Part shown: one piece after another, positions 44,267-53,631 of the stretch | Position numbering within the stretch: the stretch's first letter is position 1 | Layout of the letters: the number at the start of each line of letters is the position of its first letter | NCBI GenBank assembly: GCA_937128795.1 | Contig: CAKZMQ010000001.1 | Location: 62,001 to 126,000 of the forward strand | Reading direction: 5' to 3' | Length of the DNA stretch: 64,000 nt | DNA from: an uncultured Solirubrobacterales bacterium | GTDB taxonomy: Bacteria > Actinomycetota > Thermoleophilia > Solirubrobacterales > JACPNS01 | Position numbers and translations under genes: made by a program | Notes under the pieces: model-generated | Seen by the model: only the letters and a program-made list of their open reading frames with translations | Told to the model about the DNA's origin: nothing | Database searches by the model: none

Positions 44267-45058
44267 ATGCGCGTAACTGTGCTCGGAAAATCTCCTTCCT
44301 GGCAGGATGCCGGCGGCGCCTGCACCGGGTACTTGGTGGAGGACGGCGACACCAGCGTGCTGGTCGATTGCGGCAACGGCGTCTTTGCCAAACTCCGTGG
44401 CGTCCGCGACTACACGTCGACCGACGCGATCGTCGTCAGCCACATGCACTCGGACCACTTCTTCGATCTGATCCCGTATGCATTTGCGCTGTCGTACGCA
44501 CCGCGCCAGCAGCCGGTTCCGATCGCCCGATGGAAGGGCGTTGACCCGCCGCCGCGTCCGCTGCTGTACCTGCCACCCGGCGGGCTTGCCGTGATCAATC
44601 GCATCGTCGACGCAATCGACGTGCCGGACTTGATCGAGAATGCGTTCGACGTATCCGAATACGACCCGAACGCTCAACTGGCGGTCGGCTCCCTTGAACT
44701 CAACTTTCAGGCGGTGCCGCACTACGTCCCGACGTGGGCGATCGGCCTACGCGATGCAGCGAACAAGCGCTTTGTGTTCGGTGCTGATTTTCGGCCCAAC
44801 GACGAGATCGTCGGTTTCGCCAAGGACGCCGATCTGCTCGCGATCGAATCAACGCTGCCACGCCCGGAGCGCGACGGCGACCGTGGCCACCTGACGCCGA
44901 GTGAAGCTGGTGACCACGGACGGAGGGCCGCCGCGAAGCAGTTGCTGTTGACGCACATCTCGGATGAGCTGGATCCACTCTGGGCGAAATCGGAGGCCGA
45001 AACAGCATTCGGTGGCTCGGTCGGCGTGGCCGCCGAGGGTTCGGTATACGTGCTCTGA
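44267..45058 (+). CDS. MBL-fold metallo-hydrolase
   Basis: 263 residues. The metal site HMHSDHFFDL (~64-73), a further His in VPHYVPTWAIG and Asp in VFGADFRPND, and THISDE near the end place it in the RNase Z/phosphodiesterase-like branch. Substrate unknown. It is 24 bases before the next gene, same strand. Confidence 0.88.
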   Translation: MRVTVLGKSPSWQDAGGACTGYLVEDGDTSVLVDCGNGVFAKLRGVRDYTSTDAIVVSHMHSDHFFDLIPYAFALSYAPRQQPVPIARWKGVDPPPRPLLYLPPGGLAVINRIVDAIDVPDLIENAFDVSEYDPNAQLAVGSLELNFQAVPHYVPTWAIGLRDAANKRFVFGADFRPNDEIVGFAKDADLLAIESTLPRPERDGDRGHLTPSEAGDHGRRAAAKQLLLTHISDELDPLWAKSEAETAFGGSVGVAAEGSVYVL

Positions 45059-45082
45059 GCAGGTCGCGATGAATCGACCAGT

Positions 45083-46222
45083 ATGAATCGGCTACTCGCT
45101 GTGTGTGCGGTCTTTTCGGCGGTCGCATTGGTTGGTCTGGTGCTTGGCCTGGTGCTGTCCGACGAGGAACGAGCACCGCGTTTCACGACCATCACGGACG
45201 CGATCGAGAACGACGCGGAGATTCTCGACGCCGACCGCCATGGTGCGATCACGCTCACCGCGAACGGCAGGGTTCGCGGTTTCAACCGCAGCGGCGAAGA
45301 ACTTTGGGAGCGCCGGTTCGACCGCTACGAACCGAACAACCGGGTGCTGCTCGACGCGCGTGCAATCTGCGTCGAACGGTGTCCGCAGGCATTTGTTCGC
45401 CTGCCGACCGGCTACTCGTCGCTCGGCGGGATCGATCGCGCCCAGTCACTCGCGCGCGCGATGACCGATGGCGAGATGCAGTTACTCACGGCGATTTCGA
45501 CCAGCGCCGTCTTTGTCGCAGCGCCGACCGAAACCGGCACAGCGCTGCGCACCCTGACCGCGACGGATACTCAGCGACCGAGCGCGCCGACGGAACGCAG
45601 CATTCCGATTGCCGGACCGGGATACGTCGGCGTGGCTGCGAAGGCCAGTCGCGCCGTGGTCGGATCGATCGGCGGTGACCCGCCGAGCGGCGCCGCGCGA
45701 ATCAGCTGGTTGCAGGCGACCGGCGACGTATGGAAGTCGTCCGGTCGTTCGATTCCGGAAATCGAAAGCGCCAACGCGTGTATCTCCGCAGATGGGAAAC
45801 TGACCGCGATTGCCAGCACGCGCGTTCGCGTCGCGCGGTTCGGCAGGCCCCCGTCGATCACGCTCGGCAGCCGCATCAGTCGCGGAACCTGTTCGATCGA
45901 CAGCCGCGGCGTCACCGTCGCGATCATTTCGTCCGATCAGGACGACGAGGTGACTGCCGTTCGCTACGCGTTCGATGGAAAGCAGATTTGGCGACGCGAT
46001 CTCGGAAACGCACGGCTGCTCAGCGATGCGGATGCCGCGAACTTGGTCGTCCGCTCTGCCGCCTCCGGCATCGTCACTGTGGTCGACGGCACCTCGGGCA
46101 AGACACTGGTCGAAGAGCCGCTTGGCGAGAACACGTTTGCCGCCGACGACGGCGCCCTCATCACTGCGGACCGAAAGGGCCGACCGACCTGGGTCAATGT
46201 GCCTAGTGGACGATCACCTTGA
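45083..46222 (+). CDS. Membrane-anchored beta-propeller (PQQ-like) protein
   Basis: 379 residues. One N-terminal helix (~7-27) then a beta-propeller with PQQ-type repeats (ITLTANGRVRGFNRSGEELWERRF, YAFDGKQIWRRDL, GIVTVVDGTSGKTL). It should face outward; it could be a scaffold. No PQQ-binding residues can be named. The 3' end overlaps the convergent gene by 20 bp. Confidence 0.7.
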   Translation: MNRLLAVCAVFSAVALVGLVLGLVLSDEERAPRFTTITDAIENDAEILDADRHGAITLTANGRVRGFNRSGEELWERRFDRYEPNNRVLLDARAICVERCPQAFVRLPTGYSSLGGIDRAQSLARAMTDGEMQLLTAISTSAVFVAAPTETGTALRTLTATDTQRPSAPTERSIPIAGPGYVGVAAKASRAVVGSIGGDPPSGAARISWLQATGDVWKSSGRSIPEIESANACISADGKLTAIASTRVRVARFGRPPSITLGSRISRGTCSIDSRGVTVAIISSDQDDEVTAVRYAFDGKQIWRRDLGNARLLSDADAANLVVRSAASGIVTVVDGTSGKTLVEEPLGENTFAADDGALITADRKGRPTWVNVPSGRSP

Positions 46223-46685
46223 CCAGAACGATCGCGGCACCGATCGAGGCGTCGACGAGCCCGAGAACGAAAGATCTAGACAACGAACGCTCGGACAGGC
46301 GCGCGATTCGAAAGCCCAGCAGGAACAGCGTGGCAACGGCGAACCACATTGCCGCTTCTGCCGCCTCGACGTTGCTGGCCCCGCCGAGTTTGACCGCAAT
46401 CATCACTACGCCGATCGCCAGTGGGCCGAACAGCGTAGGGATTTGCTCTCGCCACAATTGCCGCCATCCCTCGTGCGGGGCCGTTCCTTGACTGTGCACG
46501 ATCCAGTGGGAATACACGTGGGTCAGCGCCAGCGCGAATGAAGTGGCAATTGCCGCGCCGACCATATAGGCGACGTGCACGCTGCCGCTGGCGAGCACTG
46601 CGATCACGGCCATCGCAGTGACAACGCCATAGATACCTCCGGCCAACTGCTCGCCGGTGAGTCGCGGCTGGATCAATAGCTGCAT
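46203..46685 (-). CDS. Membrane protein, unknown
   Basis: 160 residues, five hydrophobic segments (~15-32, 40-58, 84-104, 110-128, 137-158). A His-rich loop (THVYSHWIVHSQGTAPHEG) sits between helices 2 and 3. TATGCT (46700-46695) ends 9 bases before the ATG, fitting a leaderless message. Family not recognised. Confidence 0.7.
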   Translation of the reverse strand: MQLLIQPRLTGEQLAGGIYGVVTAMAVIAVLASGSVHVAYMVGAAIATSFALALTHVYSHWIVHSQGTAPHEGWRQLWREQIPTLFGPLAIGVVMIAVKLGGASNVEAAEAAMWFAVATLFLLGFRIARLSERSLSRSFVLGLVDASIGAAIVLVKVIVH

Positions 46686-46760
46686 CGGCGAAACAGCATA
46701 CGGCCAGGCCGGGCGAACGAATGCGCCCTCGACCGGACGTGAATCGCTATTTTTCGTCCG

Positions 46761-47231
46761 ATGCGCGACGACGACCTATTCGCAAATTTTGAACGCATGC
46801 GACGCCAGCTCGATGAGCTGTTCGGTCACAGCTGGGAACGCGTCGGCGTCGCGAGCAGCAAACGTCGCGGGTTTTCGCCGAAGGTTGACGTCTACTACTG
46901 CGGCGACCCACCGAAGGCGATCGTCACCGCCGATCTGTCCGGAATTGCGATCGAGGATGTTGCTCTCGAAATCCAGGGGCGGCGGCTCGTGATCGGTGGA
47001 GAGCGCGCACAAGGTGAGGAGACCAATCGGCTTTACCAGCAGATCGAGATCGAGCAGGGTCGCTTCCGGCGTGTGATTGAACTCGGTGCCGACGTCGTCG
47101 CCGATGCCGCCAGCGCAACCTACGAGGACGGCCTCCTGCGAATTGAGCTTCCGCTGGCCGAACCCGAGAAGATCTCGCTAACTCCGGTGAAGAAGGCCGC
47201 GAGATCGTCAGCAGAAAAGGCCGACAAGTGA
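46761..47231 (+). CDS. Hsp20/alpha-crystallin small heat-shock protein
   Basis: 156 residues: an N-terminal helix, the alpha-crystallin domain (~45-140; VDVYYCGDPPKAIVTADLSGI, VIGGERAQGEE, YEDGLLRIELPL) and a Lys/Ala-rich tail. The IxI-type end motif is weak (ISLTPV). It holds unfolding proteins. TATTTT ends 7 bases before the ATG (leaderless). Its stop overlaps the lon start (TGATG), coupling chaperone and protease. Confidence 0.92.
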   Translation: MRDDDLFANFERMRRQLDELFGHSWERVGVASSKRRGFSPKVDVYYCGDPPKAIVTADLSGIAIEDVALEIQGRRLVIGGERAQGEETNRLYQQIEIEQGRFRRVIELGADVVADAASATYEDGLLRIELPLAEPEKISLTPVKKAARSSAEKADK

Positions 47232-49720
47232 TGGCAGACGAAGATTCATTGATCGAAATCATCTCTTCGGGCGAGCCGCAGCAGGTCGAGTTCGGAAACT
47301 CGATTCTGCCCGATGCACTGCCGGTACTGCCACTGCGTGAAACGGTCACTTTCCCCGACACGCTGACTCCGCTTGCGATCGGCCAGGAACGATCGGTCGA
47401 ATTGGTCAACGACGTACTTGCCGGCAATCGGATGATCGCGATGGTCGCCAGTCGTGATCCCGAGAACGAAAATCCCGGACCCGACCAGCTCTATGACATC
47501 GGCGTCGCCGGCACGATCGCCCGGATGATGAAAATGCCCGACGGCACGCTGCGAGTGCTCGTACAAGGTTCTCAACGCATCAGACTGACTGACTACGTGA
47601 GCACAACGCCTTATCTGGTCGCTCGCGTGGACGAACTCCCGGATCTGATCGAGGAGTCGACGGAGCTCGAGGCGCTTGTTCGGTCGGTGCAGGCCTCGTT
47701 CACGCAGATCGTCGAGAACGTGCCCTATCTGCCCGAAGAGTTGATGATCGCCGTAGCCAACGTCGACGACCCTAGTGCGCTCGTTCATGTGATCGCCGGG
47801 TCGCTGAGGTTGAAGACTGAGGAGAAACAGGAGCTGCTTGAGGAGGCAGACGTTTCCAAACGCCTGCGCAAACTCGCGCGGCTGCTCGCGCGCGAAGCGG
47901 ACGTGATCGCCGTCGGGACAAAGATTCAGAATCAGGTCCAGGAAGAGGTCGACAAGACCCAGCGAGAGTTTTTCCTGCGCCAGCAGCTCAAGGCGATCCA
48001 GGACGAACTGGGCGAGACGGACCCCGACGCCGCCGAGGCCGAAGACCTGCGCCGGCAGATCGAAGAGGCCGATCTGCCGGAGGAGGTTCGCAAGGCCGCC
48101 GACCGCGAACTCGAGCGGCTCGAACGCCTCCCGGCCGCCGCTGCCGAATACGGAGTGATCCGTACTTATCTGGAGTGGATCATCTCGCTGCCGTGGAACA
48201 AACACACCGAAGACAATCTCGATCTCAAGCACGCGCGCAAGGTTCTCGACGAGGACCACTACGACATCGAGAAGGTCAAGGATCGGCTGATCGAATTTCT
48301 TGCGGTTCGCAAACTCAAGCCGGACGCACGCGGCACGATCCTCTGCCTCGTCGGGCCGCCCGGAGTTGGCAAGACATCACTGGGCCGCAGCGTTGCGCGC
48401 GCCATGGGGCGTGAATTCGAGCGCATCTCCGTTGGCGGAGTTCGCGACGAGGCAGAGATCCGCGGTCACCGTCGCACCTACATCGGCGCGATGCCCGGCA
48501 CATTCATCCGCGCCATGCGGGACGCCGGCAGCAACAACCCCGTGCTGATGATCGACGAGATCGACAAAATGGGCAACGACTTTCGTGGTGACCCGTCGTC
48601 GGCGATGCTGGAGGTTCTCGACCCAGAACAGAACAGCAACTTTCGCGACCATTACCTCGACCTGCCGTTCGACCTTTCGAACGTCACTTTCATTGCGACG
48701 GCCAACATGATGGAGCCGATCCCCGGTCCCCTACGAGACCGCATGGAGGTGATCCAGCTTTCTGGTTACACCGCCCAGGACAAGCTGCAGATTGCCAAGC
48801 GATACCTGGTGCCGCGACAGACCGAACGCAATGGATTGACCGCGTCGAAGATCGCCTTCGCCGACGACGCGCTGGAAGAGCTGATCGCTGGATACACACG
48901 CGAGGCGGGTGTTCGCGGTCTCGAGCGCGAGATCGGATCGATCTGCCGTAAGGTCGCCCGTGAGTTCGCCGAAGGCACGCGCAAGAGCAAACGCACGATT
49001 CGCAAAGCCGCGGTCGCAGACCTGCTGGGCAAGCGCAAGGTGAAACCCGACTCGCCGCGCCGCACCAAGCAACCAGGTGTGGCAACTGGACTGGCCTGGA
49101 CCCCGGTCGGCGGCGATGTGCTCTACATCGAGGCAACCGCGTACCCCGGCAAGGGTGGGCTGCAGATCACCGGCCAGCTCGGTGACGTCATGCGCGAGTC
49201 GGCACAGGCCGCGCTCTCATACGTCAAGGGTCACGTCAAGGAACTCGGTGCCACCGTGCCCGACGACTGGTTCGCAACACACGACATCCACATTCACGTT
49301 CCCGCCGGTGCCGTACCCAAAGACGGACCGAGTGCTGGCGTCACAATGACCACCGCGCTCGCCTCACTGCTCACCGGACGACACGTCCGCAGCGACGTCG
49401 CGATGACCGGCGAGATCACGCTGACCGGTCAAGTGCTGCCGATCGGTGGACTGAAGGAAAAGGCGCTAGCCGCCCAGCAGGCCGAAATGAAACTCGTGAT
49501 CGCTCCCGCCGACAACGCCGCCGACGTGGAAGAAATTCCCAAGGCTCTGCTCAAGAAAATCAAGTTCGAATTCGTCGATTCAGTCGAGCAGGTGCTGAAG
49601 CTTGCCCTGGCGCCGTCCGGGAGACCGACGAAGTCAAAGGCGTCGAGCAACGGCAAAGCAGCCGGCAAGTCGGGCAAGTCGAAGAAGCGCACGACTGGAT
49701 CAGCGCGTGCCAAGGCCTGA
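47231..49720 (+). CDS. lon: ATP-dependent protease La (Lon)
   Basis: 829 residues: N-terminal LON substrate domain (~20-215), coiled helices, AAA+ module (Walker A GPPGVGKTS at ~375, Walker B VLMIDEIDKMG), and the serine protease domain with catalytic Ser in PKDGPSAGV (~700) and Lys in LKEKALAA (~744). A Lys/Ser-rich tail of ~35 residues is extra. It degrades damaged proteins. ATG 47231 overlaps the Hsp20 stop; a GTG one codon earlier is possible. Confidence 0.96.
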   Translation: MADEDSLIEIISSGEPQQVEFGNSILPDALPVLPLRETVTFPDTLTPLAIGQERSVELVNDVLAGNRMIAMVASRDPENENPGPDQLYDIGVAGTIARMMKMPDGTLRVLVQGSQRIRLTDYVSTTPYLVARVDELPDLIEESTELEALVRSVQASFTQIVENVPYLPEELMIAVANVDDPSALVHVIAGSLRLKTEEKQELLEEADVSKRLRKLARLLAREADVIAVGTKIQNQVQEEVDKTQREFFLRQQLKAIQDELGETDPDAAEAEDLRRQIEEADLPEEVRKAADRELERLERLPAAAAEYGVIRTYLEWIISLPWNKHTEDNLDLKHARKVLDEDHYDIEKVKDRLIEFLAVRKLKPDARGTILCLVGPPGVGKTSLGRSVARAMGREFERISVGGVRDEAEIRGHRRTYIGAMPGTFIRAMRDAGSNNPVLMIDEIDKMGNDFRGDPSSAMLEVLDPEQNSNFRDHYLDLPFDLSNVTFIATANMMEPIPGPLRDRMEVIQLSGYTAQDKLQIAKRYLVPRQTERNGLTASKIAFADDALEELIAGYTREAGVRGLEREIGSICRKVAREFAEGTRKSKRTIRKAAVADLLGKRKVKPDSPRRTKQPGVATGLAWTPVGGDVLYIEATAYPGKGGLQITGQLGDVMRESAQAALSYVKGHVKELGATVPDDWFATHDIHIHVPAGAVPKDGPSAGVTMTTALASLLTGRHVRSDVAMTGEITLTGQVLPIGGLKEKALAAQQAEMKLVIAPADNAADVEEIPKALLKKIKFEFVDSVEQVLKLALAPSGRPTKSKASSNGKAAGKSGKSKKRTTGSARAKA

Positions 49721-49836
49721 ACAAATAGGCTCACCCCTGAACATATTGCGCTGAGACCGAGCCATTCACGAATTAGGGTCTGATCGCCCGCGCCGACCCG
49801 GACCACCGCAGCAAAAAATTTCAAGGAGCACAGAAG

Positions 49837-50301
49837 ATGCCAGCCGTCAAGTCCAAGAAGTTCAACGAGAAGATCACCGAGGCCACCGAACAGGCCAAGG
49901 AGAACCCGTACCTACAGAAGATCATCGAGGACAAGGAACTGCGTGACAACGCCGTCGCCGCCCTCGCCTCCGTTCGCGCCGCCTTCGACCGCGCCAACGA
50001 GAAGGGCTGGGACAAGGCCGACCTCGTCACAGACAAGAAGCTCCGCAAGGAGCTCAAGCAGGCCGCCGACGGCTTCAAGCAGACAAAGGAAGACCTAGCT
50101 TCGGCCGGCGAGAAGCCGAAGAAGAAGCGCCACCCGCTGCGCAAGCTGCTCGTGTTCGCGATAATCGGCGGCATCGTTGCTCTCGTGATCAGCGAGGACG
50201 CCCGCAAGGCGTTGCTTGACGCGCTGTTTGGTGCCGAAGAAGAGTTTGAGTACACCTCGAACGCGACTCCGGCCGGCGCCAGCACCAACGGCGCAGCCTG
50301 A
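49837..50301 (+). CDS. Single-span, lysine-rich protein
   Basis: 154 residues: charged helical N-terminal part (~1-98) and one membrane helix (~106-120; LLVFAIIGGIVALVIS), then a short acidic tail. Typical of unnamed actinobacterial proteins with YtxH-like layout. AAGGAG lies 9 bases before the ATG. Confidence 0.8.
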   Translation: MPAVKSKKFNEKITEATEQAKENPYLQKIIEDKELRDNAVAALASVRAAFDRANEKGWDKADLVTDKKLRKELKQAADGFKQTKEDLASAGEKPKKKRHPLRKLLVFAIIGGIVALVISEDARKALLDALFGAEEEFEYTSNATPAGASTNGAA

Positions 50302-50343
50302 CCTCTACAACGGTCGTCGGCTGACAGCGAGCGAAGGAGCGGT

Positions 50344-51057
50344 TTGGTGGGGCACTCGGTCGACCTGCTTTTCCCCGAACAGCGACTCGTCTTCGAGGTC
50401 GGTGCCGGCAGCGCGACGCTGCAGTCAACGCCCGATTCGCCGAGTGGTTTTTCGCGCTACAAGGAGATCCAACACAGCGGCGACGCCGCTGCGATGTTGG
50501 TGATCCCAAACGCCTGTCTGATCCGGGCGTCGCGAAACTATGTCGTCGACCCGGGCGTCGCGATGCAGGGCGCGCCTTACTCGTCCGCCGTCGGAAACCT
50601 CGGCGTCGATCCGTTCGAGGTCAAGGACGTGATTCTCACCCACCTGCACTTCGACCACGTCGGTGCACTGATGGAATTCCCCGGACGGCGGTGCTTCGTG
50701 CACAGAATTGAGCTTGACGCTCCCTACGCTCACATGCAGAGGGGCCTGCTTGAGATGGTCGAGATCATCGAACTCGACGGCGACGAGGGCGAGCTCGAAC
50801 CAGGTCTGCGCTGGATGCTCACGCCGGGCCACGCCGACGGATTGATCACACTGCTGGTCGATACCGACGACGGACTCGTCGCCATACCGAGCGATTGCGT
50901 GGGGCCGCTGCCGGAGTACTTCGACCGCATGGAGCTGCCAGCGGATTTTCCCGGACGCGAGACATTGCTCGCTCAATGGCGGAAAATTCGCGAACTGAAC
51001 CCGACGAAGATCATCCCCGGGCACTATCCGCCGTTCGAGCCTTCGCCGGTCGACTAG
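50344..51057 (+). CDS. MBL-fold hydrolase, lactonase-like
   Basis: 237 residues with HLHFDHVG (~98-105), a late His in TPGHADG, Asp in SDCVG, and PGHYPPF near the end, the set seen in N-acyl homoserine lactonase-type MBL proteins. Quorum quenching is possible but unproven. TTG 50344 follows AAGGAGC. Confidence 0.85.
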   Translation: MVGHSVDLLFPEQRLVFEVGAGSATLQSTPDSPSGFSRYKEIQHSGDAAAMLVIPNACLIRASRNYVVDPGVAMQGAPYSSAVGNLGVDPFEVKDVILTHLHFDHVGALMEFPGRRCFVHRIELDAPYAHMQRGLLEMVEIIELDGDEGELEPGLRWMLTPGHADGLITLLVDTDDGLVAIPSDCVGPLPEYFDRMELPADFPGRETLLAQWRKIRELNPTKIIPGHYPPFEPSPVD

Positions 51058-51078
51058 ACCGAGTCCAGTCGCGCAGAC

Positions 51079-51420
51079 CTATTTCTGCTCGATCGCGGCG
51101 ACAGCGCGTCGGATCAGGGACGCCGCGGCAAGCGCATCGTGCACTTGGATGACCAGCTCATTGGCCTGATGATCGTCGAGCTCGACGATCAAAGTTTGCC
51201 CTCTGCTCTGGTGCATTGGTCCGAAGGCCGAGGGACTTGGGACGTCGGCGTCACCGACGCGGTGGCGAAAGATCGCCTTGGGTGCCTTGGTCGGCGGCGG
51301 AATACGGACGCCGCGAATCTGCGCCAACGGCACTCGCACTTGGTCGCGCGCAGCACGGACTCGGTTGATTCCGATCGGGCGCACGACAAGTTCCCCATCC
51401 TCGATCGTGATCTTGAGCAT
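51079..51420 (-). CDS. Hypothetical protein
   Basis: 113 residues from ATG 51420 (ATG 51441 is possible). Beta-rich first half (LKITIEDGELVVRPIGINRVRAARDQVRVPLAQIRGVRI) and a C-terminal helix resemble a PH-like domain. It has no signal or membrane helix. The 20-bp tandem repeat begins near its start. Confidence 0.6.
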   Translation of the reverse strand: MLKITIEDGELVVRPIGINRVRAARDQVRVPLAQIRGVRIPPPTKAPKAIFRHRVGDADVPSPSAFGPMHQSRGQTLIVELDDHQANELVIQVHDALAAASLIRRAVAAIEQK

Positions 51421-51431
51421 TGCGGGTGCAA

Positions 51432-51471
51432 GCGTAGCCATTGGTGGAACCGCGTAGCCACTGGTGGAATC
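51432..51471. repeat. 20-bp tandem direct repeat
   Basis: Two adjacent 20-base units (51432-51451 and 51452-51471), GCGTAGCCA(T/C)TGGTGGAA(C/T)C, differing at two bases, followed by another GCG. It lies between the PH-like gene and the TetR gene and could be operator sites or chance duplication. Confidence 0.75.
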
Positions 51472-51553
51472 GCGTTGTGGACGAGGACATTTCAGCCGAT
51501 TACCGCAAATCGTCGATTACTCCGTGGTCAGTTGCCCGTACACTTCGTTGCCA

Positions 51554-52177
51554 GTGTCCTCCGCAGATACCGCCAAACCCAAGCAGGCACTGACCAACGA
51601 CAAGGCGGCGAGAATCGTCGTCGCGATGCGTCAGTGCGTTGCAAACTATGGAGCCGCCGGCGCCACATTTGACCATGTGGCGCGTGAGGCGGGAGTCAGT
51701 CGCGGACTGCTGCACTATTACTTCGGGTCCAAGGAGCGACTGCTTATCGAGGTCGTCCGCAAAGAGACCGAACGCCTGGTCGAGACGATCCAGCTGGCAG
51801 CGCAGCACGCCGGTTCGGCCGAAGAACTGGTGAACGTCCTGCTGGCGCAGCTTCAGAACATTCTCGACAACGAGCCAGAGCTCTACCTGCTCGCGTTCGA
51901 ACTGATCGGCGAAGCACGTCGGCACCCGGAGATCGGGAACGAAGTCGCCGAATACAACCGGCGCACCCGTGGACAGTTTGCGGAGATCCTCGAGGGACTT
52001 CAGCAGAAGGGATCGATCAGCCTTCGGCACTCGCCGCTGGCCACCGCATCAGCACTACTTGCGATGGCGAACGGCCTCGCACTTGAGATGTTCCAGGACC
52101 CGGTCAGCGATCACGACGCGTGCGTCGAGGCCGACGTCGACGCAGCGCTGTACATGCTCGGCGCCGAGCGCGTCTAA
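51554..52177 (+). CDS. TetR-family transcriptional regulator
   Basis: 207 residues. HTH in VAMRQCVANYGAAGATFDHVAREAGVSRGLLHYYFGSKERLLIEVV (~20-65), then a helical ligand domain. GTG 51554 is chosen just before the conserved part; TACACT lies 9 bases upstream (leaderless). The upstream TTG at 51548 is an alternative. Its target is unknown; the 20-bp repeats or the palindrome at 777 are candidates. Confidence 0.88.
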   Translation: MSSADTAKPKQALTNDKAARIVVAMRQCVANYGAAGATFDHVAREAGVSRGLLHYYFGSKERLLIEVVRKETERLVETIQLAAQHAGSAEELVNVLLAQLQNILDNEPELYLLAFELIGEARRHPEIGNEVAEYNRRTRGQFAEILEGLQQKGSISLRHSPLATASALLAMANGLALEMFQDPVSDHDACVEADVDAALYMLGAERV

Positions 52178-52194
52178 AAGAATCCGCTGGCGGA

Positions 52195-53601
52195 TCAGGT
52201 CAGCTTCGGAGTCTTCCAGTCGGCGGCGAGTCGCTTGACGAGCTCGCCGGTTACCTCATTGATGGGGATGCGCGTCTGTTCGAGTGTGTCGCGATCGCGC
52301 AGCGTCACGGTGTCGTCTTCCAATGTCTGATGGTCGATCGTCACGCCCCACGGCGTTCCGATCTCGTCCTGACGCCGATAGCGCTTGCCGATCGATCCGC
52401 CGGTGTCATACTCGGCCTGCATAACGCCCCGTAGTTCCTCGTACAGCGCACGAGCCTTCTCGGGCATGCCGTCCTTGTTGAAGAGCGGCAGCACCGCGAC
52501 CTTGACCGGTGCCAGCCGCGGATGAAGTCTTAGGACAACGCGCTCGCGACCTTCGACGCTCTCCTCGTCATAGGCGTCGACCATGAACGCGAGCGTGCCG
52601 CGGTCGGCACCAGCCGATGGCTCGATCACGTGCGGGACGTACTTCTCGTTGGTCTGAGGATCCATGTATTCGAGCTTCTCGCCGCTGAATTGCGCGTGCT
52701 GGGTGAGGTCAAACGAACCTCGGTTGGCTATGCCCTCGAGTTCGCTCCAGCCCATCGGAAAGAGGTACTCGACGTCACTGGTCGCGGAGCTGTAGTGCGA
52801 GAGCTCGTCGCCCTCGTGCTTGCGCATCTGAAGATGGTCGGGCCGGATGCCGAGGTCGATGTACCACTGCAGACGGGCGTCCATCCATTCCTTGTGTTTT
52901 GCCGCGGCCTCGGCCGGCGCACAGAAGTACTCGATCTCCATCTGCTCGAACTCGCGGGTGCGGAAGATGAAGTTGCCCGGCGTGATCTCGTTGCGGAACG
53001 ACTTGCCGATCTGGGCGATTCCCATCGGCAACTTCTTGCGCGCGAACTGCATGACATTCTTGAAGTTGACGAAGATGCCCTGCGCGGTCTCTGGACGCAG
53101 GAAAATCGTTGACGCATCGTCCTTGACCGGACCCATGTTGGTCTCAAACATCAAGTTGAACTCGCGCGGTTCTGACAACTCGCCGCCACAGACTGGGCAG
53201 ACGACGTGATCGGTGGGCTTGCCCCCGGCTTCGAGGTCTTCGACCAGGTGGTCGTAGCGGAAGCGACGTTTGCACTCACCCATGCACTGAACGAGTGGAT
53301 CCGAGAATCCCGAGAGGTGACCGGAGGCCTCCCACGTCTTCGGGTGCATCAGGATCGCGGCGTCGAGCAGCACGACGTCGTCGCGTTCCTGAACCACCGC
53401 CCGCCGCCACTCGTGCTTGACGTTGTTCTTCAGAAGAACGCCGTAGTGACCGTAGTCGTACGTGCTCGCGAGACCACCGTAGATCTCAGAGGACTGAAAT
53501 ATGAAGCCGCGTCGTTTGCAAAGCGCGACGATCTTGTCCATCGTCACGCTGTCTTCGGCGGCAGTGCTGGCGGCGTCGGCCGCTGTGTCGGAGGCTTCCA
53601 T
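52195..53601 (-). CDS. glyS: Glycyl-tRNA synthetase, homodimeric (eukaryotic-like)
   Basis: 468 residues of the single-chain class II form (not the bacterial alpha2beta2). MDKIVALCKRRGFIFQSSEIYGG is the classic start, motif 2 is FRNEITPGNFIFRTREFEQME, and motif 3 is EPSAGADRGTLAFM. A CxxC pair (CPVCGG) with CMGEC earlier forms a zinc site. The first 20 residues (Ala/Ser/Asp-rich) are extra; ATG 53541 would remove them. Confidence 0.95.
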   Translation of the reverse strand: MEASDTAADAASTAAEDSVTMDKIVALCKRRGFIFQSSEIYGGLASTYDYGHYGVLLKNNVKHEWRRAVVQERDDVVLLDAAILMHPKTWEASGHLSGFSDPLVQCMGECKRRFRYDHLVEDLEAGGKPTDHVVCPVCGGELSEPREFNLMFETNMGPVKDDASTIFLRPETAQGIFVNFKNVMQFARKKLPMGIAQIGKSFRNEITPGNFIFRTREFEQMEIEYFCAPAEAAAKHKEWMDARLQWYIDLGIRPDHLQMRKHEGDELSHYSSATSDVEYLFPMGWSELEGIANRGSFDLTQHAQFSGEKLEYMDPQTNEKYVPHVIEPSAGADRGTLAFMVDAYDEESVEGRERVVLRLHPRLAPVKVAVLPLFNKDGMPEKARALYEELRGVMQAEYDTGGSIGKRYRRQDEIGTPWGVTIDHQTLEDDTVTLRDRDTLEQTRIPINEVTGELVKRLAADWKTPKLT

Positions 53602-53631
53602 CTTCGGGTCGTAAAGCTACCCTAACCGCGG

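Noticed and set aside
47246..48259. 337-codon minus frame opposite lon
   Set aside because: Shadow of the conserved lon gene; no motif.
53612..53628. Iron-box-like TTAGGGTAGC on the minus strand before glyS/fmdB
   Set aside because: Only one arm fits; no CCTAA partner, and the genes are not iron-related.
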